From an uncultured Prochlorococcus sp. (GTDB lineage Bacteria > Cyanobacteriota > Cyanobacteriia > PCC-6307 > Cyanobiaceae): DNA of 60,957 bases. Location: positions 1 to 60,957 of the forward strand of contig CACGBT010000009.1 of the NCBI GenBank assembly GCA_902571335.1. Direction: 5' to 3'. A program made the translations under genes and the position numbers. The stretch's first letter is position 1. Every line of letters begins with the position of its first letter. This document shows positions 24,501-34,158 of the stretch, one piece after another. The notes below the pieces were generated by a model. The model had not been told where the DNA came from, did not search any database, and saw only the letters and a program-made list of their open reading frames with translations.

Positions 24501-25123
24501 ATATCAGATCCAACAAGCATAGTACCTGTTGTTTCCATTGTTATAGATACCATTAAAGGTATATCTATATTTTTACTTTCAAGAATTTCTTTTGATGCTA
24601 ATAAGGCAGATTTAATTTGTAAAACATCCTGACAAGTTTCAATCAAAAGAAGATCAACTCCTCCATCTATAAGACCATAAATTTGTTCTTTATATGATTG
24701 CTTTAATTCATCAAAATCTATATGTCCTAAGGTGGGTAATTTAGTTGTTGGCCCAATTGAACCTGCTACAAACCTTGGTTTATCAACTGATGAGTATTTG
24801 GCAGCAGCTTTTTTTGCTATAAATGCCGCATTTTTATTTATCTCATAAGCCTTATCCGCAATATCATATTCATCAAGAACTATTGATGAGGCTCCAAATG
24901 TATTAGTTTCTATAACATGACAACCTGCTTCTAAAAATGAATTATGAACCTTCTCAACTACCTTTGGCGATGATAAAACAAGGTTTTCATTACATCCCTC
25001 TAATTCTTTTCCTCCAAAGTCATCTGCATTAAGATTTAAGTTCTGAAAAGATGTTCCAGTACCTCCGTCAAAAATAATTAATGGTTTTTCATCTCTATTT
25101 AAATAGGTTCTAAAAGATTCCAT
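21557..25123 (-). CDS. metH: Cobalamin-dependent methionine synthase
   Basis: 1188 residues with all four modules: homocysteine-binding barrel with zinc Cys pair GGCCGTT at 293-294, methyltetrahydrofolate-binding pterin barrel, B12 cap and B12-binding domain with DVHDIG (Asp744, axial His746, Gly749), and the C-terminal AdoMet reactivation domain with PAC-PKVSD. It transfers methyl from methyl-THF to homocysteine. It starts 17 bases after ilvE ends, so the two are likely co-transcribed. No B12 riboswitch fits in that gap. Confidence 0.97.
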   Translation of the reverse strand: MESFRTYLNRDEKPLIIFDGGTGTSFQNLNLNADDFGGKELEGCNENLVLSSPKVVEKVHNSFLEAGCHVIETNTFGASSIVLDEYDIADKAYEINKNAAFIAKKAAAKYSSVDKPRFVAGSIGPTTKLPTLGHIDFDELKQSYKEQIYGLIDGGVDLLLIETCQDVLQIKSALLASKEILESKNIDIPLMVSITMETTGTMLVGSDIASALTILEPFNIDILGLNCATGPEQMKEHIKYLSENSPFAISCIPNAGLPENIGGVAHYRLKPIELKMQLMNFIYDFNVQLIGGCCGTTPEHIKYLSSIIDEIIDNEKTKKNGKKNSSGFIPSASSIYNSVPYKQDNSILIVGERLNASGSKKVRELLNNDDWDGLVAIAKQQQKENAHVLDVNVDYVGRDGVKDMKEITSRLVTNINLPLMIDSTDADKMESGLKSAGGKCIINSTNYEDGNERFDQVLNLALGYGSGLVVGTIDEDGMARNAEKKYKIVKRAINRTREFNLSDYELFFDPLALPISTGIEEDRLNAKETISAILKIRENFPDIHIILGISNISFGLSPLSRINLNSIFLDECIKAGLDSAIIAPNKILPLSKISEETKKLCLDLIYDKREFENDICIYDPLVELTKAFQDLSIQDFKKASSENKNLTLEESLKNHIIDGEKIGLEDQLNKALKKYKPLEIINTFLLDGMKVVGDLFGSGQMQLPFVLQSAETMKFAVSILEPIMETVDENISNGKLLIATVKGDVHDIGKNLVDIILTNNGYDVINLGIKQDVSAIIDAQKKHNADCIAMSGLLVKSTAFMKDNLEAFNNENISVPVILGGAALTPKFVNEDCSKIYKGKILYGKDAFTDLKFMNEYMDNKKKGNWSNTEGFINNEGININLASSKSNSQAVKKSISIHTDTSKLNLKENFIRSKFINEEDPIQAPFLGTKVLNDVDIDLNKLIFYLDRKALFSGQWQIKKGKNQSVDEYNNYLDSYAKPLLDKWLEIIMEKKLISPKAVYGYFRCGRKDNSIILFDEKSLNKISQFNFPRQKSGNNLCIADFYCDLKNDKPIDIFPMQAVTMGDIASEYSQKLFKEDKYSDYLLFHGLTVQLAEALAEYVHALIRIECGFSSEEPDKNREILAQKYRGARYSFGYPACPKVSDSNIQLSLLDAKRINLTMDESEQLHPEQSTTAIISLHSKAKYFSA

Positions 25124-25140
25124 TTTTAGGTGAAATTAAT

Positions 25141-26055
25141 TTATTTTAGTGAAATTCTTGTTACCCAATTATCATAGTCTTGAGAACGACCTTCTGTTAT
25201 TTCTATAAGCTTACTTTTTAATTTATTCATTATTGGTCTTTCAACATTTAATTCAGTTGATTCAATTTTTTTAACTGGCGTAATTTTTGCTGCTGTACCA
25301 GTTAGAAAAACTTCATCTGCTATTAATAATTCTGTTTTATCAACAGGTCTCTCAATTACATTTATTCCAAATGATTTTGCTAATTCAATTACACTAGCTC
25401 TAGTAATCCCCTCAAGGATATCTTGATCAACACCAGGAGTGATTAAGTCTCCATTCCTCACAATAAATAAATTCATACCACTAGCTTCGCTTACCTTGCC
25501 ACTTGAATTTAATAGCAAGGCTTCATCAAAACCCGATAAACTAGCTTCTGTTTTGGCTAATGAACTAGTAATATATGCTCCACTTATTTTTCCTCTTAAG
25601 GGGAGAGATCTATCTTCTTGTCTTGACCAACTACTCATTCTACAAGAAACACCTTCTGGGGATAGATAATCTCCTAGTTCAATACAATAAATAAAGAAAT
25701 CTGTTTCAATATTGTGTAACCTTGGAGCTATACCTAAATCGCTTGTATATACAAATGGTCTTATATAAATAGGTTTTTCTGGCTTGTTTCTTTTTATAAC
25801 TTCTTCTAAGGCTTTAAAAATATATTCTTCAGAAATGTCAGTTAAGAGAAATTTTGCACTTTGAGATAATCTTTTTATATGTTTATCAGTTCTAAACAAA
25901 AGGAATTCTTCTTTATTTGTTGGGTTAGGTATCGCTCGCATTCCCCCAAATGCAGCAGTACCGTAATGTAGTGCATGAGTAGCTATTGATATTTTTGCTT
26001 CTTTAAATGGAATACATTTACCTTCGAACCAGGCGTATGGAAGAAATTCATGCAT
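25141..26055 (-). CDS. ilvE: Branched-chain amino acid aminotransferase
   Basis: 304 residues from ATG at 26055; a TTG at 26061 would add two. Fold-type IV PLP enzyme: ALHYGTAAFGGMRAI near the start, the PLP-lysine segment at GKISGAYITSSLAK, and EASGMNLFIV and EVFLTGTAAKITPV downstream. It makes Leu, Ile and Val from 2-oxo acids with glutamate. The upstream region is shared with divergent cobN (72 bases). Confidence 0.93.
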   Translation of the reverse strand: MHEFLPYAWFEGKCIPFKEAKISIATHALHYGTAAFGGMRAIPNPTNKEEFLLFRTDKHIKRLSQSAKFLLTDISEEYIFKALEEVIKRNKPEKPIYIRPFVYTSDLGIAPRLHNIETDFFIYCIELGDYLSPEGVSCRMSSWSRQEDRSLPLRGKISGAYITSSLAKTEASLSGFDEALLLNSSGKVSEASGMNLFIVRNGDLITPGVDQDILEGITRASVIELAKSFGINVIERPVDKTELLIADEVFLTGTAAKITPVKKIESTELNVERPIMNKLKSKLIEITEGRSQDYDNWVTRISLK

Positions 26056-26127
26056 ATTCAAATCATTTAATTAAGGTAAACTTGTTTTATCTTACTTACG
26101 TATTCTAAACCTTATTTATATATAAAA

Positions 26128-29100
26128 ATGCATAGGATATTAAATATAGCAGGAAATGAAAAGAATAAGGATGATTTAATTGAGCAACCAGCTGCAGATT
26201 TCATTTTTATAACAAGTGTCAAAGCTGATTTAAATCTTATATCAAACTTATTGTTAGAAAAAGAATTTGCTTCATTAAAAAATAATATAAGAGCTTTAGA
26301 AATTTCTAATTTAAATTCCTCAGCTCAAATAGATAATTATTTATTAAAAACAATTAATTATGCAAAAGTTGTCGTACTTAGAATATTTGGAGATAAAGGT
26401 ACATGGAACTATGGAATTGAACAACTTTTAAATTGGCAAGAAGTTAATAAAAAAAGGAAGTTAGTAATCCTATCAGGTACCATTGATCAGGAAATTTCTT
26501 TATGTGAAATAAGTAGTATAGATAAAAATATTGCATTAAATATTTCTAGATTACTAAGATCTGGAGGACTTGATAACTATAGAAAGTTTCTTAATTGTTT
26601 AAATTATTTAGTTGTAGATGAAAAATTAATTCCTGATGAGTTTTTGAATATTACTTTTTATGCAGATCCTTATTTATATGATTGGAAAAATGAAAAAGGC
26701 GAAAAGATAGGAATAATATCCTATAAATCACTTTTTTTGGCTAATGAAATTGAAGTAAACGAAAAACTTAACTTGCAATTAAGAAAATGCGGACTATCTC
26801 CAAAAACATTTTTTATTTCAACACTAAAAGATCATATTATTCAGAAGAAATTAATAGAAATTTTTAAAAAAGAAGATATTAAACTAATAATTACCACAAC
26901 TTCATTTTCTTCATCTCAAATCAAAAATAACGATTTAATTGAAAATTCTACAAATATTTTTACTTCTCTTAAAATTCCAATTTTACAGCTTCTTTCTTCT
27001 AATAGATCAAGAAAAAAGTGGTTAAATTCATCAATTGGAATGAATTCATCTGATTTATTAATGCAAATAATTATTCCCGAATTTGATGGAAGAATTACTA
27101 CCTGTCCTTCAGCATTTAAAGAAATAATTTCTAAAAAAAATACACTTTATAGTGAAATAACTAGTTACAAAGCTGATCAATTAGGTATTCAATGGATTTC
27201 AAAATTTGCAACAAATTATGTGAAACTTCAAAAACTTAATAATTTTGATAAAAAAATATGTTTAGTAATAAGTAATTATCCAGTAAAGAATGGAAGAATA
27301 GGCAATGGAGTTGGTCTTAATACACCATCTTCGATAATAAATATTCTTAATTGGTTAAAAGAAGAAGGTTATGACCTTGGATCTTGTAATTATCCTCAAG
27401 ATTCTTCGGAATTAATGTCAATACTTATAAAAACTAGAACTAATGATATTGAATCTCAAAATAATAAACCATTAGATTACTTACCACTTAGTGAATATTT
27501 GAAATATTGGAATTATTTAGAATGTGAGCCAAAAAATATTATTGTTAATCGTTGGGGAAATCCATCTGATGCGGTGGATCTTGATAACAAAGGCTTCTCA
27601 ATAAATGGTCTTAGGTTTGGAAAAATTACATTATTGATTCAACCTCAACGAGGATATGATACTCATACTGATAGAGATATTCATTCACCTGATCTTCCTC
27701 CTCCTCATAGATATTTAGCTCAATATTATTGGATAGAAAAAGTTTTTAATGCTAATGCTATATGCCATATAGGTAAACATGGAACTGTTGAATGGTTACC
27801 TGGTAAATCTATAGGTCTCAGCAATAAATGTTTTCCAAATATTATTTGTCCAGCAATACCAAACATATATCCCTTCATCGTAAATGATCCTGGAGAAGGA
27901 TCCCAAGCTAAAAGAAGAACTGCTGCAACAATTATTGATCATTTAACCCCTCCTTTGGATAGGTCAGAATTATATGGAAAATATTCAATATTAGAAAATT
28001 ATTTAGACGAATATTTTGAAGCAAAATTATTAAATTCTAATCGTATTGAAATAATAGAAAATTCCATTTTTGAATTAATAAAAAAAGATTTTAGCGAAAT
28101 TACTTTAAAGAATAAAAATAATCAAATAGAAGAAATTGATTCCTTTATTTGCAAAATTAAAGAATCTCAAATTAGGACAGGTTTGCATATTTTTGGCAAT
28201 AGGCAGAATGACATTAATGAAATAAATTTATTCTTGTGTATTGCTAGAGTACCAAATACGAACCGAATTGGTGTTATTCAATATATAGCAAAACATTTAA
28301 AACTAGATTTGAATCCTTGGACAAATCAATATGATCAAATGTTAAGTGAAAAGGATAAAAAAATATTATTGACTTTTTCCAACAAAAAAATTTTAAACTT
28401 TAGAATGGCTATTGATTTTTTGGAACAACAAGCAAAGTATTTAATATATTTATTTTTTTACAAAAAGAATACCAATATAAAAAATCTAGAAAAATATAAA
28501 AATCAAAAAATAATAGACTATTTCTTTAATGAAAAAAAACATAATAAGTATTTTTTATTATTAAAAAAAGAGATTCTAATTCCAATCATTAATTCTTCAT
28601 ATAATGAGAAATTATCATTTATTAATTCATTAAAGGGACAATATGTAAAAAGCGGTCCATCTGGAGCTCCTACGAGAGGTAAAACTGAAACTTTACCCAC
28701 GGGTAAAAATTTCTTTTCAGTTGATTCGAGAGGACTGCCAACTGAATCAGCATGGAGTGTTGGTTGTCAGTCTGCTTCACAAATACTTGATTTATACAAA
28801 CAAGATAATGGAGAAGATTTAAAAAATATAGCAATATCTGTATGGGCAACATCCACAATGAGAAATGGTGGTGAAGACATTTGTCAAATACTATATTTAT
28901 TAGGAGTACAGCCTATTTGGGATGGGCCTTCAAGAAGAGTAGTTGATCTAGAAATCATTCCTTTATCTGTTCTCGAAAGACCAAGGGTTGATGTTACTTT
29001 AAGGATTTCGGGAATGTTTAGAGATGCATTTCCACAGTTGGTTAAATTAACATATAAAGCAATAAATCTTGTTTCTAATCTTAATGAGGATGATAAATTT

Positions 29101-29865
29101 AACCCTCTTGCTGGGGCATTAAGGGATAGTGATTCAATTAATCGTATATTTGGGTCAGCGCCAGGTTCATATGGAGCTGGTCTTCAAGAACTAATTTCTA
29201 ATTCTAATTGGGAAAATATTGATGATTTTGGAGAATCTTTTCTTAATTGGAGTAAGTGGACTTACAGTGATAATCTTGAACCTATAGAGGATAAAAAATC
29301 ATTAGAAAATGCTCTTAAAAATGTGCAGTTAGTTGTTCATAACCAAGATAATAAAGAACATGATATTTTAGATTCGGATGATTATTATCAGTTTCAGGGT
29401 GGATTATCTTCAGCAGTAAAAAAATTGAGCGGTAAATTTCCTGAAATGTATCATGGTGATTTATCAAAATTTAGATTATCCAAAATTACAAAATTACAAG
29501 ATGAAATTAATAAAGTTGTTATATCAAGAATACTTAACCCTAAATGGATAAATGGAATGAAGGATAATGGTTATAAGGGAGCGTTTGAATTTTCAGCTAC
29601 ACTAGATTACTTATATGCTTTTGATGCTTCTACTGAAGTAGTCTCAGATTGGTGTTATGAGGAAGTTTATAAATCATGGTTATGTGATATGGATCTTAGG
29701 AATTTCTTACTAGAGAATAATCCATGGGCTTTAAGAGATATTGCACAAAGATTTCTTGAAATTGTCAATAGAAAAATGTGGAATAATTGTTCATCAGATG
29801 TCATTGAAAATTTAAAGAACATAATTATTAGTACTGATTCAATAATTGAAAAAAACGAATTCTGA
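26128..29865 (+). CDS. cobN: Cobaltochelatase subunit CobN
   Basis: 1245 residues, the full length of CobN, the large subunit that inserts Co(II) into hydrogenobyrinate diamide in the aerobic B12 pathway. The conserved core includes FGKITLLIQPQRGYD, HIGKHGTVEWLPGKSIGLS and the AIPNIYPFIVNDPGEGSQAK segment. It resembles magnesium chelatase ChlH; the combination of ordinary CobN blocks and B12 genes nearby favours CobN, and metH across the divergent promoter region uses its product. A Lys/Asn-rich insert near residues 760-830 is probably a variable loop. Confidence 0.9.
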   Translation: MHRILNIAGNEKNKDDLIEQPAADFIFITSVKADLNLISNLLLEKEFASLKNNIRALEISNLNSSAQIDNYLLKTINYAKVVVLRIFGDKGTWNYGIEQLLNWQEVNKKRKLVILSGTIDQEISLCEISSIDKNIALNISRLLRSGGLDNYRKFLNCLNYLVVDEKLIPDEFLNITFYADPYLYDWKNEKGEKIGIISYKSLFLANEIEVNEKLNLQLRKCGLSPKTFFISTLKDHIIQKKLIEIFKKEDIKLIITTTSFSSSQIKNNDLIENSTNIFTSLKIPILQLLSSNRSRKKWLNSSIGMNSSDLLMQIIIPEFDGRITTCPSAFKEIISKKNTLYSEITSYKADQLGIQWISKFATNYVKLQKLNNFDKKICLVISNYPVKNGRIGNGVGLNTPSSIINILNWLKEEGYDLGSCNYPQDSSELMSILIKTRTNDIESQNNKPLDYLPLSEYLKYWNYLECEPKNIIVNRWGNPSDAVDLDNKGFSINGLRFGKITLLIQPQRGYDTHTDRDIHSPDLPPPHRYLAQYYWIEKVFNANAICHIGKHGTVEWLPGKSIGLSNKCFPNIICPAIPNIYPFIVNDPGEGSQAKRRTAATIIDHLTPPLDRSELYGKYSILENYLDEYFEAKLLNSNRIEIIENSIFELIKKDFSEITLKNKNNQIEEIDSFICKIKESQIRTGLHIFGNRQNDINEINLFLCIARVPNTNRIGVIQYIAKHLKLDLNPWTNQYDQMLSEKDKKILLTFSNKKILNFRMAIDFLEQQAKYLIYLFFYKKNTNIKNLEKYKNQKIIDYFFNEKKHNKYFLLLKKEILIPIINSSYNEKLSFINSLKGQYVKSGPSGAPTRGKTETLPTGKNFFSVDSRGLPTESAWSVGCQSASQILDLYKQDNGEDLKNIAISVWATSTMRNGGEDICQILYLLGVQPIWDGPSRRVVDLEIIPLSVLERPRVDVTLRISGMFRDAFPQLVKLTYKAINLVSNLNEDDKFNPLAGALRDSDSINRIFGSAPGSYGAGLQELISNSNWENIDDFGESFLNWSKWTYSDNLEPIEDKKSLENALKNVQLVVHNQDNKEHDILDSDDYYQFQGGLSSAVKKLSGKFPEMYHGDLSKFRLSKITKLQDEINKVVISRILNPKWINGMKDNGYKGAFEFSATLDYLYAFDASTEVVSDWCYEEVYKSWLCDMDLRNFLLENNPWALRDIAQRFLEIVNRKMWNNCSSDVIENLKNIIISTDSIIEKNEF

Positions 29866-29866
29866 A

Positions 29867-30514
29867 TTATCTACCTAATAGCGAAAGTCCATGACTATCT
29901 GTTCCGCATGTTTTTAGCATTGAATATTTATCTGCTAATTTATCTATTTCTGAACATACAAATAAACTAGGATTCCATACTTCATTAAGTTCATAATCGT
30001 ACCAAACCTCTATTCCATCAATACCTTGTATTTTGGCCTCTGGAATTAATTTATAAAAGGGAATCCTGTATCTCGCTGGATGTGCAAGAAATGATAAACC
30101 ACCAGCTAAATTTATTGCTTTTATAACTGATTTAATATTTAAATCATTACCTATTGGAGACTCTCCAAGGATGTAGGGATTTAGGTATTTACTTTTTATA
30201 TCTATTCCCAATCCAATTACATGTACTAAACATCCTAAAATCAAACAATTAATTTCTATTCCCGAAATTAATGTAAAAGAATCTTTAGGATAATTTTTGA
30301 GTATATTATTTTTTTTTATATATTCATGAGCTTTAATTGTATGATGATCGGTTATTGATAAAAATTTCAAGTTATTTTTATAAGCTTGTTCTAAAAGTTC
30401 ATATGGTTCTAAACTTCCATCACTAAATTTTGTATGACAGTGAAAATTAATATTTTTAGGACAACTATTTTTATTAATATTGGAAGTTAATTTTACTAAG
30501 TCTTCCCTATTCAT
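29867..30514 (-). CDS. PHP-domain phosphoesterase
   Basis: 215 residues. N-terminal PHP motif NFHCHTKFSDGS, motif II ITDHHT, and further His/Asp ligands at FLAHPARYR and CGTDSHG mark a trinuclear-metal phosphoesterase of the TrpH/RNase AM type. It is shorter than E. coli RNase AM by about 80 residues. The substrate is not certain: candidates are 3',5'-bisphosphonucleotides and short RNA 5' ends. It overlaps hemJ by 8 bases and ends 1 base from cobN. Confidence 0.82.
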   Translation of the reverse strand: MNREDLVKLTSNINKNSCPKNINFHCHTKFSDGSLEPYELLEQAYKNNLKFLSITDHHTIKAHEYIKKNNILKNYPKDSFTLISGIEINCLILGCLVHVIGLGIDIKSKYLNPYILGESPIGNDLNIKSVIKAINLAGGLSFLAHPARYRIPFYKLIPEAKIQGIDGIEVWYDYELNEVWNPSLFVCSEIDKLADKYSMLKTCGTDSHGLSLLGR

Positions 30515-31073
30515 TACTTAATGAATTCTCATTTTTCTTTCTAATCTTTGCATAAAATTGTATTGAAGCCAACATGAAAATAATTAGTCCAACTACGCTC
30601 CATGTAGCAACACTAGTTGGAAAATTATTTTTAAAAATAACTAAAAGTACAATTATAAATAATAATAAAGTAGGCAATTCATTTAATAATCTAAGGTTTT
30701 TTGCTGAAATGGTTGAAGTACCATTTTGTAATGAATACATTATTTTATAACAATAAGAATGATAAATTACTAATCCCAAAACAAAAGAAATTTTAATTTG
30801 CAACCACTTCTCACTTAACCAACTTGGTTGCATAATAACCATGCAAATAGCCATACTTAAAGCTAATATCATCCCAGGTGTTGTGATTATATTCGCCAGT
30901 CTTTTTTCCATCAAGGTGTATTGTTTATTAAAGGCAATTTTTAATTCGTTATCCATATTTTTAGATTCTTCATGATATATAAAAAGTCTTACTAAATAAA
31001 AAAGTCCCGCAAACCAAACGATTACACCAATAATGTGAAGTGATTTAAACCAGAGATATGCTTCAGCTGCCAA
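30507..31073 (-). CDS. hemJ: Protoporphyrinogen IX oxidase HemJ
   Basis: 188 residues with four or five membrane spans. The opening AYLWFKSLHIIGVIVWFAGL and FYLVRLFIYHEE (His13, Arg29, His34) is the conserved HemJ core that binds heme b and the substrate region. HemJ makes protoporphyrin IX for heme and chlorophyll in cyanobacteria that lack HemG and HemY. The gene overlaps the PHP gene by 8 bases, indicating coupled translation. Confidence 0.88.
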   Translation of the reverse strand: MAAEAYLWFKSLHIIGVIVWFAGLFYLVRLFIYHEESKNMDNELKIAFNKQYTLMEKRLANIITTPGMILALSMAICMVIMQPSWLSEKWLQIKISFVLGLVIYHSYCYKIMYSLQNGTSTISAKNLRLLNELPTLLLFIIVLLVIFKNNFPTSVATWSVVGLIIFMLASIQFYAKIRKKNENSLSNE

Positions 31074-31161
31074 ATTACTAGATTAATTTAAAAATATATA
31101 TTTTTAATATAGTTATATTTAACAATTTCAAGAAATCTATTTTTCAAAAATTAATTAATAT

Positions 31162-33120
31162 TTATAACTCGTTAAAATATTCATATATATCATTTACTGA
31201 ATTCTTTCCAAGTCCTTTAACTTTTGATAAATCCTCTTTACTAGCTATTCTTATAGCGTCTATTGATTTAAAATGCTCAAGCAATTCTCTTATTCTTGAT
31301 GGTCCTAATCCAGTGATTTGGGACAATTGAGATCTATTCATTCTTTTAGATCTTTTGTCTCTATGAAAAGATAATGCAAATCTATGTGCTTCATCTCTTA
31401 CCCTTCTTAATAGAAGAACTCCTTTTTGATTTTCATCAGTATCAAGAGACTTAGTAAATCCTGGAATAAATATTTCTTCATTTTTTTTTGCCAATGAACA
31501 TATAGTTACTTCTTCCTCAAGATTTAATTCTTTTAATGCTTTAATAGCTGCATTTAACTGTCCTTTTCCTCCATCAATCATTATTAAATCAGGCCAATCT
31601 GATAGAAGTTCGTTGTCTAATTTACTATTCGTTTTATCATTTAATATTGAAAAATCCCCTCCGCTTTTTTTAAATCTTGACCATTTTTTAAACCTTCTAT
31701 GTATTACTTCATATATCGAAGCAAAATCATCACTATGTCCTATAAAAACGTTTGGATCTTTAATTTTATATTTCCTATAATGTTGTTTAGAAGGAATCCC
31801 ATCAATAAAAACGACTTGTGATGCTACAGGGTCACTACCTTGAATATGGCTTATATCATAACCTTCAATTCTTTTAGGTTGTTCGCTTAATTCAAGTATT
31901 TGGGCAAGATCCTCAATTGATGATTCATTATCTTGTATCCCATTTAATATTCTATCTAATTCCAATTTTGCATTTTTTAAAACCATTTCTACAGTTTCAT
32001 GTTTTTTATTTCTTTTTGGGATTAGGATTTTTACTTTCTTTTTTCTTAGCTCAGTTAACCAATCCTCTATGGTAGCTTGTTTTGGAAGGTTATATTGAAT
32101 AAGAATTTCTGACGGTATTTCTACAGGTTCAACATTCATATAATGCTCTTCTAATATCTTTTGTAAAATAAGATTTTCATCTTCATTATTTAATTTTTGA
32201 CTATAGCCAATTCTCCCAATGAGCTTACCAGATCTCATTTGGAAAATTTGTATACTAGCTACATTTTTTTCTGAAACTATTCCAAAGATATCTCTATTAA
32301 TTGAAGAATCTGGTATTGATATTTTTTGTGATTCAGTTAATAATTTTAAACCTGAAATTTGGTCCCTTATTTTTGCTGCATTCTCATAATCTAAATCATT
32401 TGAAAATTGCCGCATTTTTTTTTGTAAAAATATTTCTAAGTCATCATTTCGTCCCTGAAATATCATAGATACTTGTTTCATTATTTTTTTATAATCGTCA
32501 GATGATATAACTTCTTGGCAAACACCTGGACATCTTCCTATTGAATAATTCAAACAAGTTCTATCTTTATAGACTGGCCTTGGTCTTTGTCTAAGTGGAA
32601 ATATTTTTTTTATCGTAAATAATGTTCTCCTTAATAATCCGACATCAACATAAGGTCCATAATATCTATCTAAATTATTTCTATTTCTTCTTCTTCTTGT
32701 AATATATATTCGAGGATATTTTTCACTCCAAGTTATACAAAGATATGGATATTTCTTATCATCCTTTAAAAGAATATTAAAATATGGTTTGTTTGTTTTA
32801 ATTAAATTTGACTCTAAATTTAATGCTTCATATTCGCTATCTGTGACTATTATTTCTATTTCAGTTATTTGACGAACCATCAAACTTAATCGGGGAGTTA
32901 AATCTGAATAATTATTGAAATAACTACTTACTCTACTGCGTAGTTTTTTAGATTTACCGATATACAGTAAGTTATTATCAATATCTTTAAATAGATAACA
33001 ACCAGATGACTTTGGAATTTCGGATAATCTTGATTTTAATAACTCCTTATTATTAATTAATTTATATTCAATTTTAAAATTATATTTGTTATTTACTTTT
33101 TCGATAGAGGAATTACTCAT
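31162..33120 (-). CDS. uvrC: Excinuclease ABC subunit C
   Basis: 652 residues. Domains: N-terminal GIY-YIG nuclease (GCYLFKDIDNNLLYIGKSKK), a Cys-rich patch CLNYSIGRCPGVCQE, the UVR helix pair (LEIFLQKKMRQFSNDLDYEN), the RNase H-like second nuclease with IDGGKGQLNAA, and a C-terminal helix-hairpin-helix pair. UvrC makes both cuts around a lesion. It lies 9 bases after the flavin reductase gene. Confidence 0.97.
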   Translation of the reverse strand: MSNSSIEKVNNKYNFKIEYKLINNKELLKSRLSEIPKSSGCYLFKDIDNNLLYIGKSKKLRSRVSSYFNNYSDLTPRLSLMVRQITEIEIIVTDSEYEALNLESNLIKTNKPYFNILLKDDKKYPYLCITWSEKYPRIYITRRRRNRNNLDRYYGPYVDVGLLRRTLFTIKKIFPLRQRPRPVYKDRTCLNYSIGRCPGVCQEVISSDDYKKIMKQVSMIFQGRNDDLEIFLQKKMRQFSNDLDYENAAKIRDQISGLKLLTESQKISIPDSSINRDIFGIVSEKNVASIQIFQMRSGKLIGRIGYSQKLNNEDENLILQKILEEHYMNVEPVEIPSEILIQYNLPKQATIEDWLTELRKKKVKILIPKRNKKHETVEMVLKNAKLELDRILNGIQDNESSIEDLAQILELSEQPKRIEGYDISHIQGSDPVASQVVFIDGIPSKQHYRKYKIKDPNVFIGHSDDFASIYEVIHRRFKKWSRFKKSGGDFSILNDKTNSKLDNELLSDWPDLIMIDGGKGQLNAAIKALKELNLEEEVTICSLAKKNEEIFIPGFTKSLDTDENQKGVLLLRRVRDEAHRFALSFHRDKRSKRMNRSQLSQITGLGPSRIRELLEHFKSIDAIRIASKEDLSKVKGLGKNSVNDIYEYFNEL

Positions 33121-33129
33121 TTATAATGG

Positions 33130-33618
33130 TTAACCTCCATAATTCCAGCCAGTTGAAGATAAATTTAGTGAGTCAACATCATTATTCAGATAAGCAGATT
33201 TAACCTCTCCTACAAAAACGGTATGGTCTCCATGCATAACACTTCCAACAACATTACATTCAACACCACCAACACTATCAACTAAAATAGGCAATCCAAG
33301 CTCACCTAAATTAAATTCAACAGATTCAAATCTACCTCCTAATGCTTTTTGAGGTTTAAAGAAAACAGCTGCTAGATCCTTTTGATCACTTTTTAGGACA
33401 TTTAATGAGAACTTATTAGTTGACTTTATTATTTCATGACTAGAACCCTCTGCTCTAACAGCCATTACAACTAATGGTGGGGTGAAAGAACCTTGAGTTA
33501 CCCAACTTGCAGTAAATCCATTCACTTCATTTTTATCCTCGTCTCTTACGCCACAAATAAATAATCCGTGAGGTATTTTTCTTAATAAGATTTTTTTTGC
33601 TTCTAGATTTAATGTCAT
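33130..33618 (-). CDS. Flavin reductase-like protein
   Basis: 162 residues, a single split-barrel FMN-binding domain: KIPHGLFICGVR near the start, NGFTASWVTQGSF at the FMN site, and HTVFVGEV at the end. It corresponds to the stand-alone flavin reductase family and to the C-terminal domain of cyanobacterial flavodiiron proteins, but has no diiron or flavodoxin part. It would reduce flavin using NAD(P)H. Located just upstream of uvrC on the same strand, with no obvious functional link. Confidence 0.82.
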   Translation of the reverse strand: MTLNLEAKKILLRKIPHGLFICGVRDEDKNEVNGFTASWVTQGSFTPPLVVMAVRAEGSSHEIIKSTNKFSLNVLKSDQKDLAAVFFKPQKALGGRFESVEFNLGELGLPILVDSVGGVECNVVGSVMHGDHTVFVGEVKSAYLNNDVDSLNLSSTGWNYGG

Positions 33619-33677
33619 AATTGATTTAACTAATAATCTTATTTTAACTAAATTTCTTATTCGATCATAATAAATTC

Positions 33678-34151
33678 ATGAAAATTCTTTATCCAGGTAC
33701 ATTTGATCCTTTAACAAATGGGCATCTTGATTTAATAGAAAGGGCTGAAAAAATATTTGGCAATCTAGTAGTTGCTGTTTTAGAAAATACCTCTAAAACA
33801 CCAACATTTAATCTTGAAAGAAGAATAATACAAATTAAAAATTCTCTTTCTCATTTACCTAATATTGAAGTTATTTCCTATTCTGGTCTAACTGTTGATT
33901 GTGCAAATGATCTAAAAGCTAATCTTATTCTTAGAGGCTTAAGAGCAATGAGTGATTTTGAGTATGAACTTCAGATTGCTCATACAAATAAATCTCTTAA
34001 TAATGATATTGAAACTATATTTTTATCGACAAATACCAATTACAGTTTTCTTAGTAGTTCTTTAGTAAAAGAAGTTGCAAAATTTGGTGGTGAAATTAAT
34101 CACATGGTACCTCCCTCTGTTGAGAGTGATTTAAAAGAACATTTTAAATAA
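33678..34151 (+). CDS. coaD: Phosphopantetheine adenylyltransferase
   Basis: 157 residues, the complete enzyme. The nucleotidyltransferase motif TNGH (13-16) in [17 protein letters not shown] is present, and [17 protein letters not shown] matches the conserved substrate-binding part. It converts 4'-phosphopantetheine and ATP into dephospho-CoA. Convergent with dacB, 7 bases apart. Confidence 0.95.
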   Translation: MKILYPGTFDPLTNGHLDLIERAEKIFGNLVVAVLENTSKTPTFNLERRIIQIKNSLSHLPNIEVISYSGLTVDCANDLKANLILRGLRAMSDFEYELQIAHTNKSLNNDIETIFLSTNTNYSFLSSSLVKEVAKFGGEINHMVPPSVESDLKEHFK

Positions 34152-34158
34152 TATTTTT

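Noticed and set aside
26056..26127. Possible cobalamin riboswitch before ilvE-metH or cobN
   Set aside because: The gap is about 72 bases, too short for a B12 riboswitch, and the B12-box was not seen.
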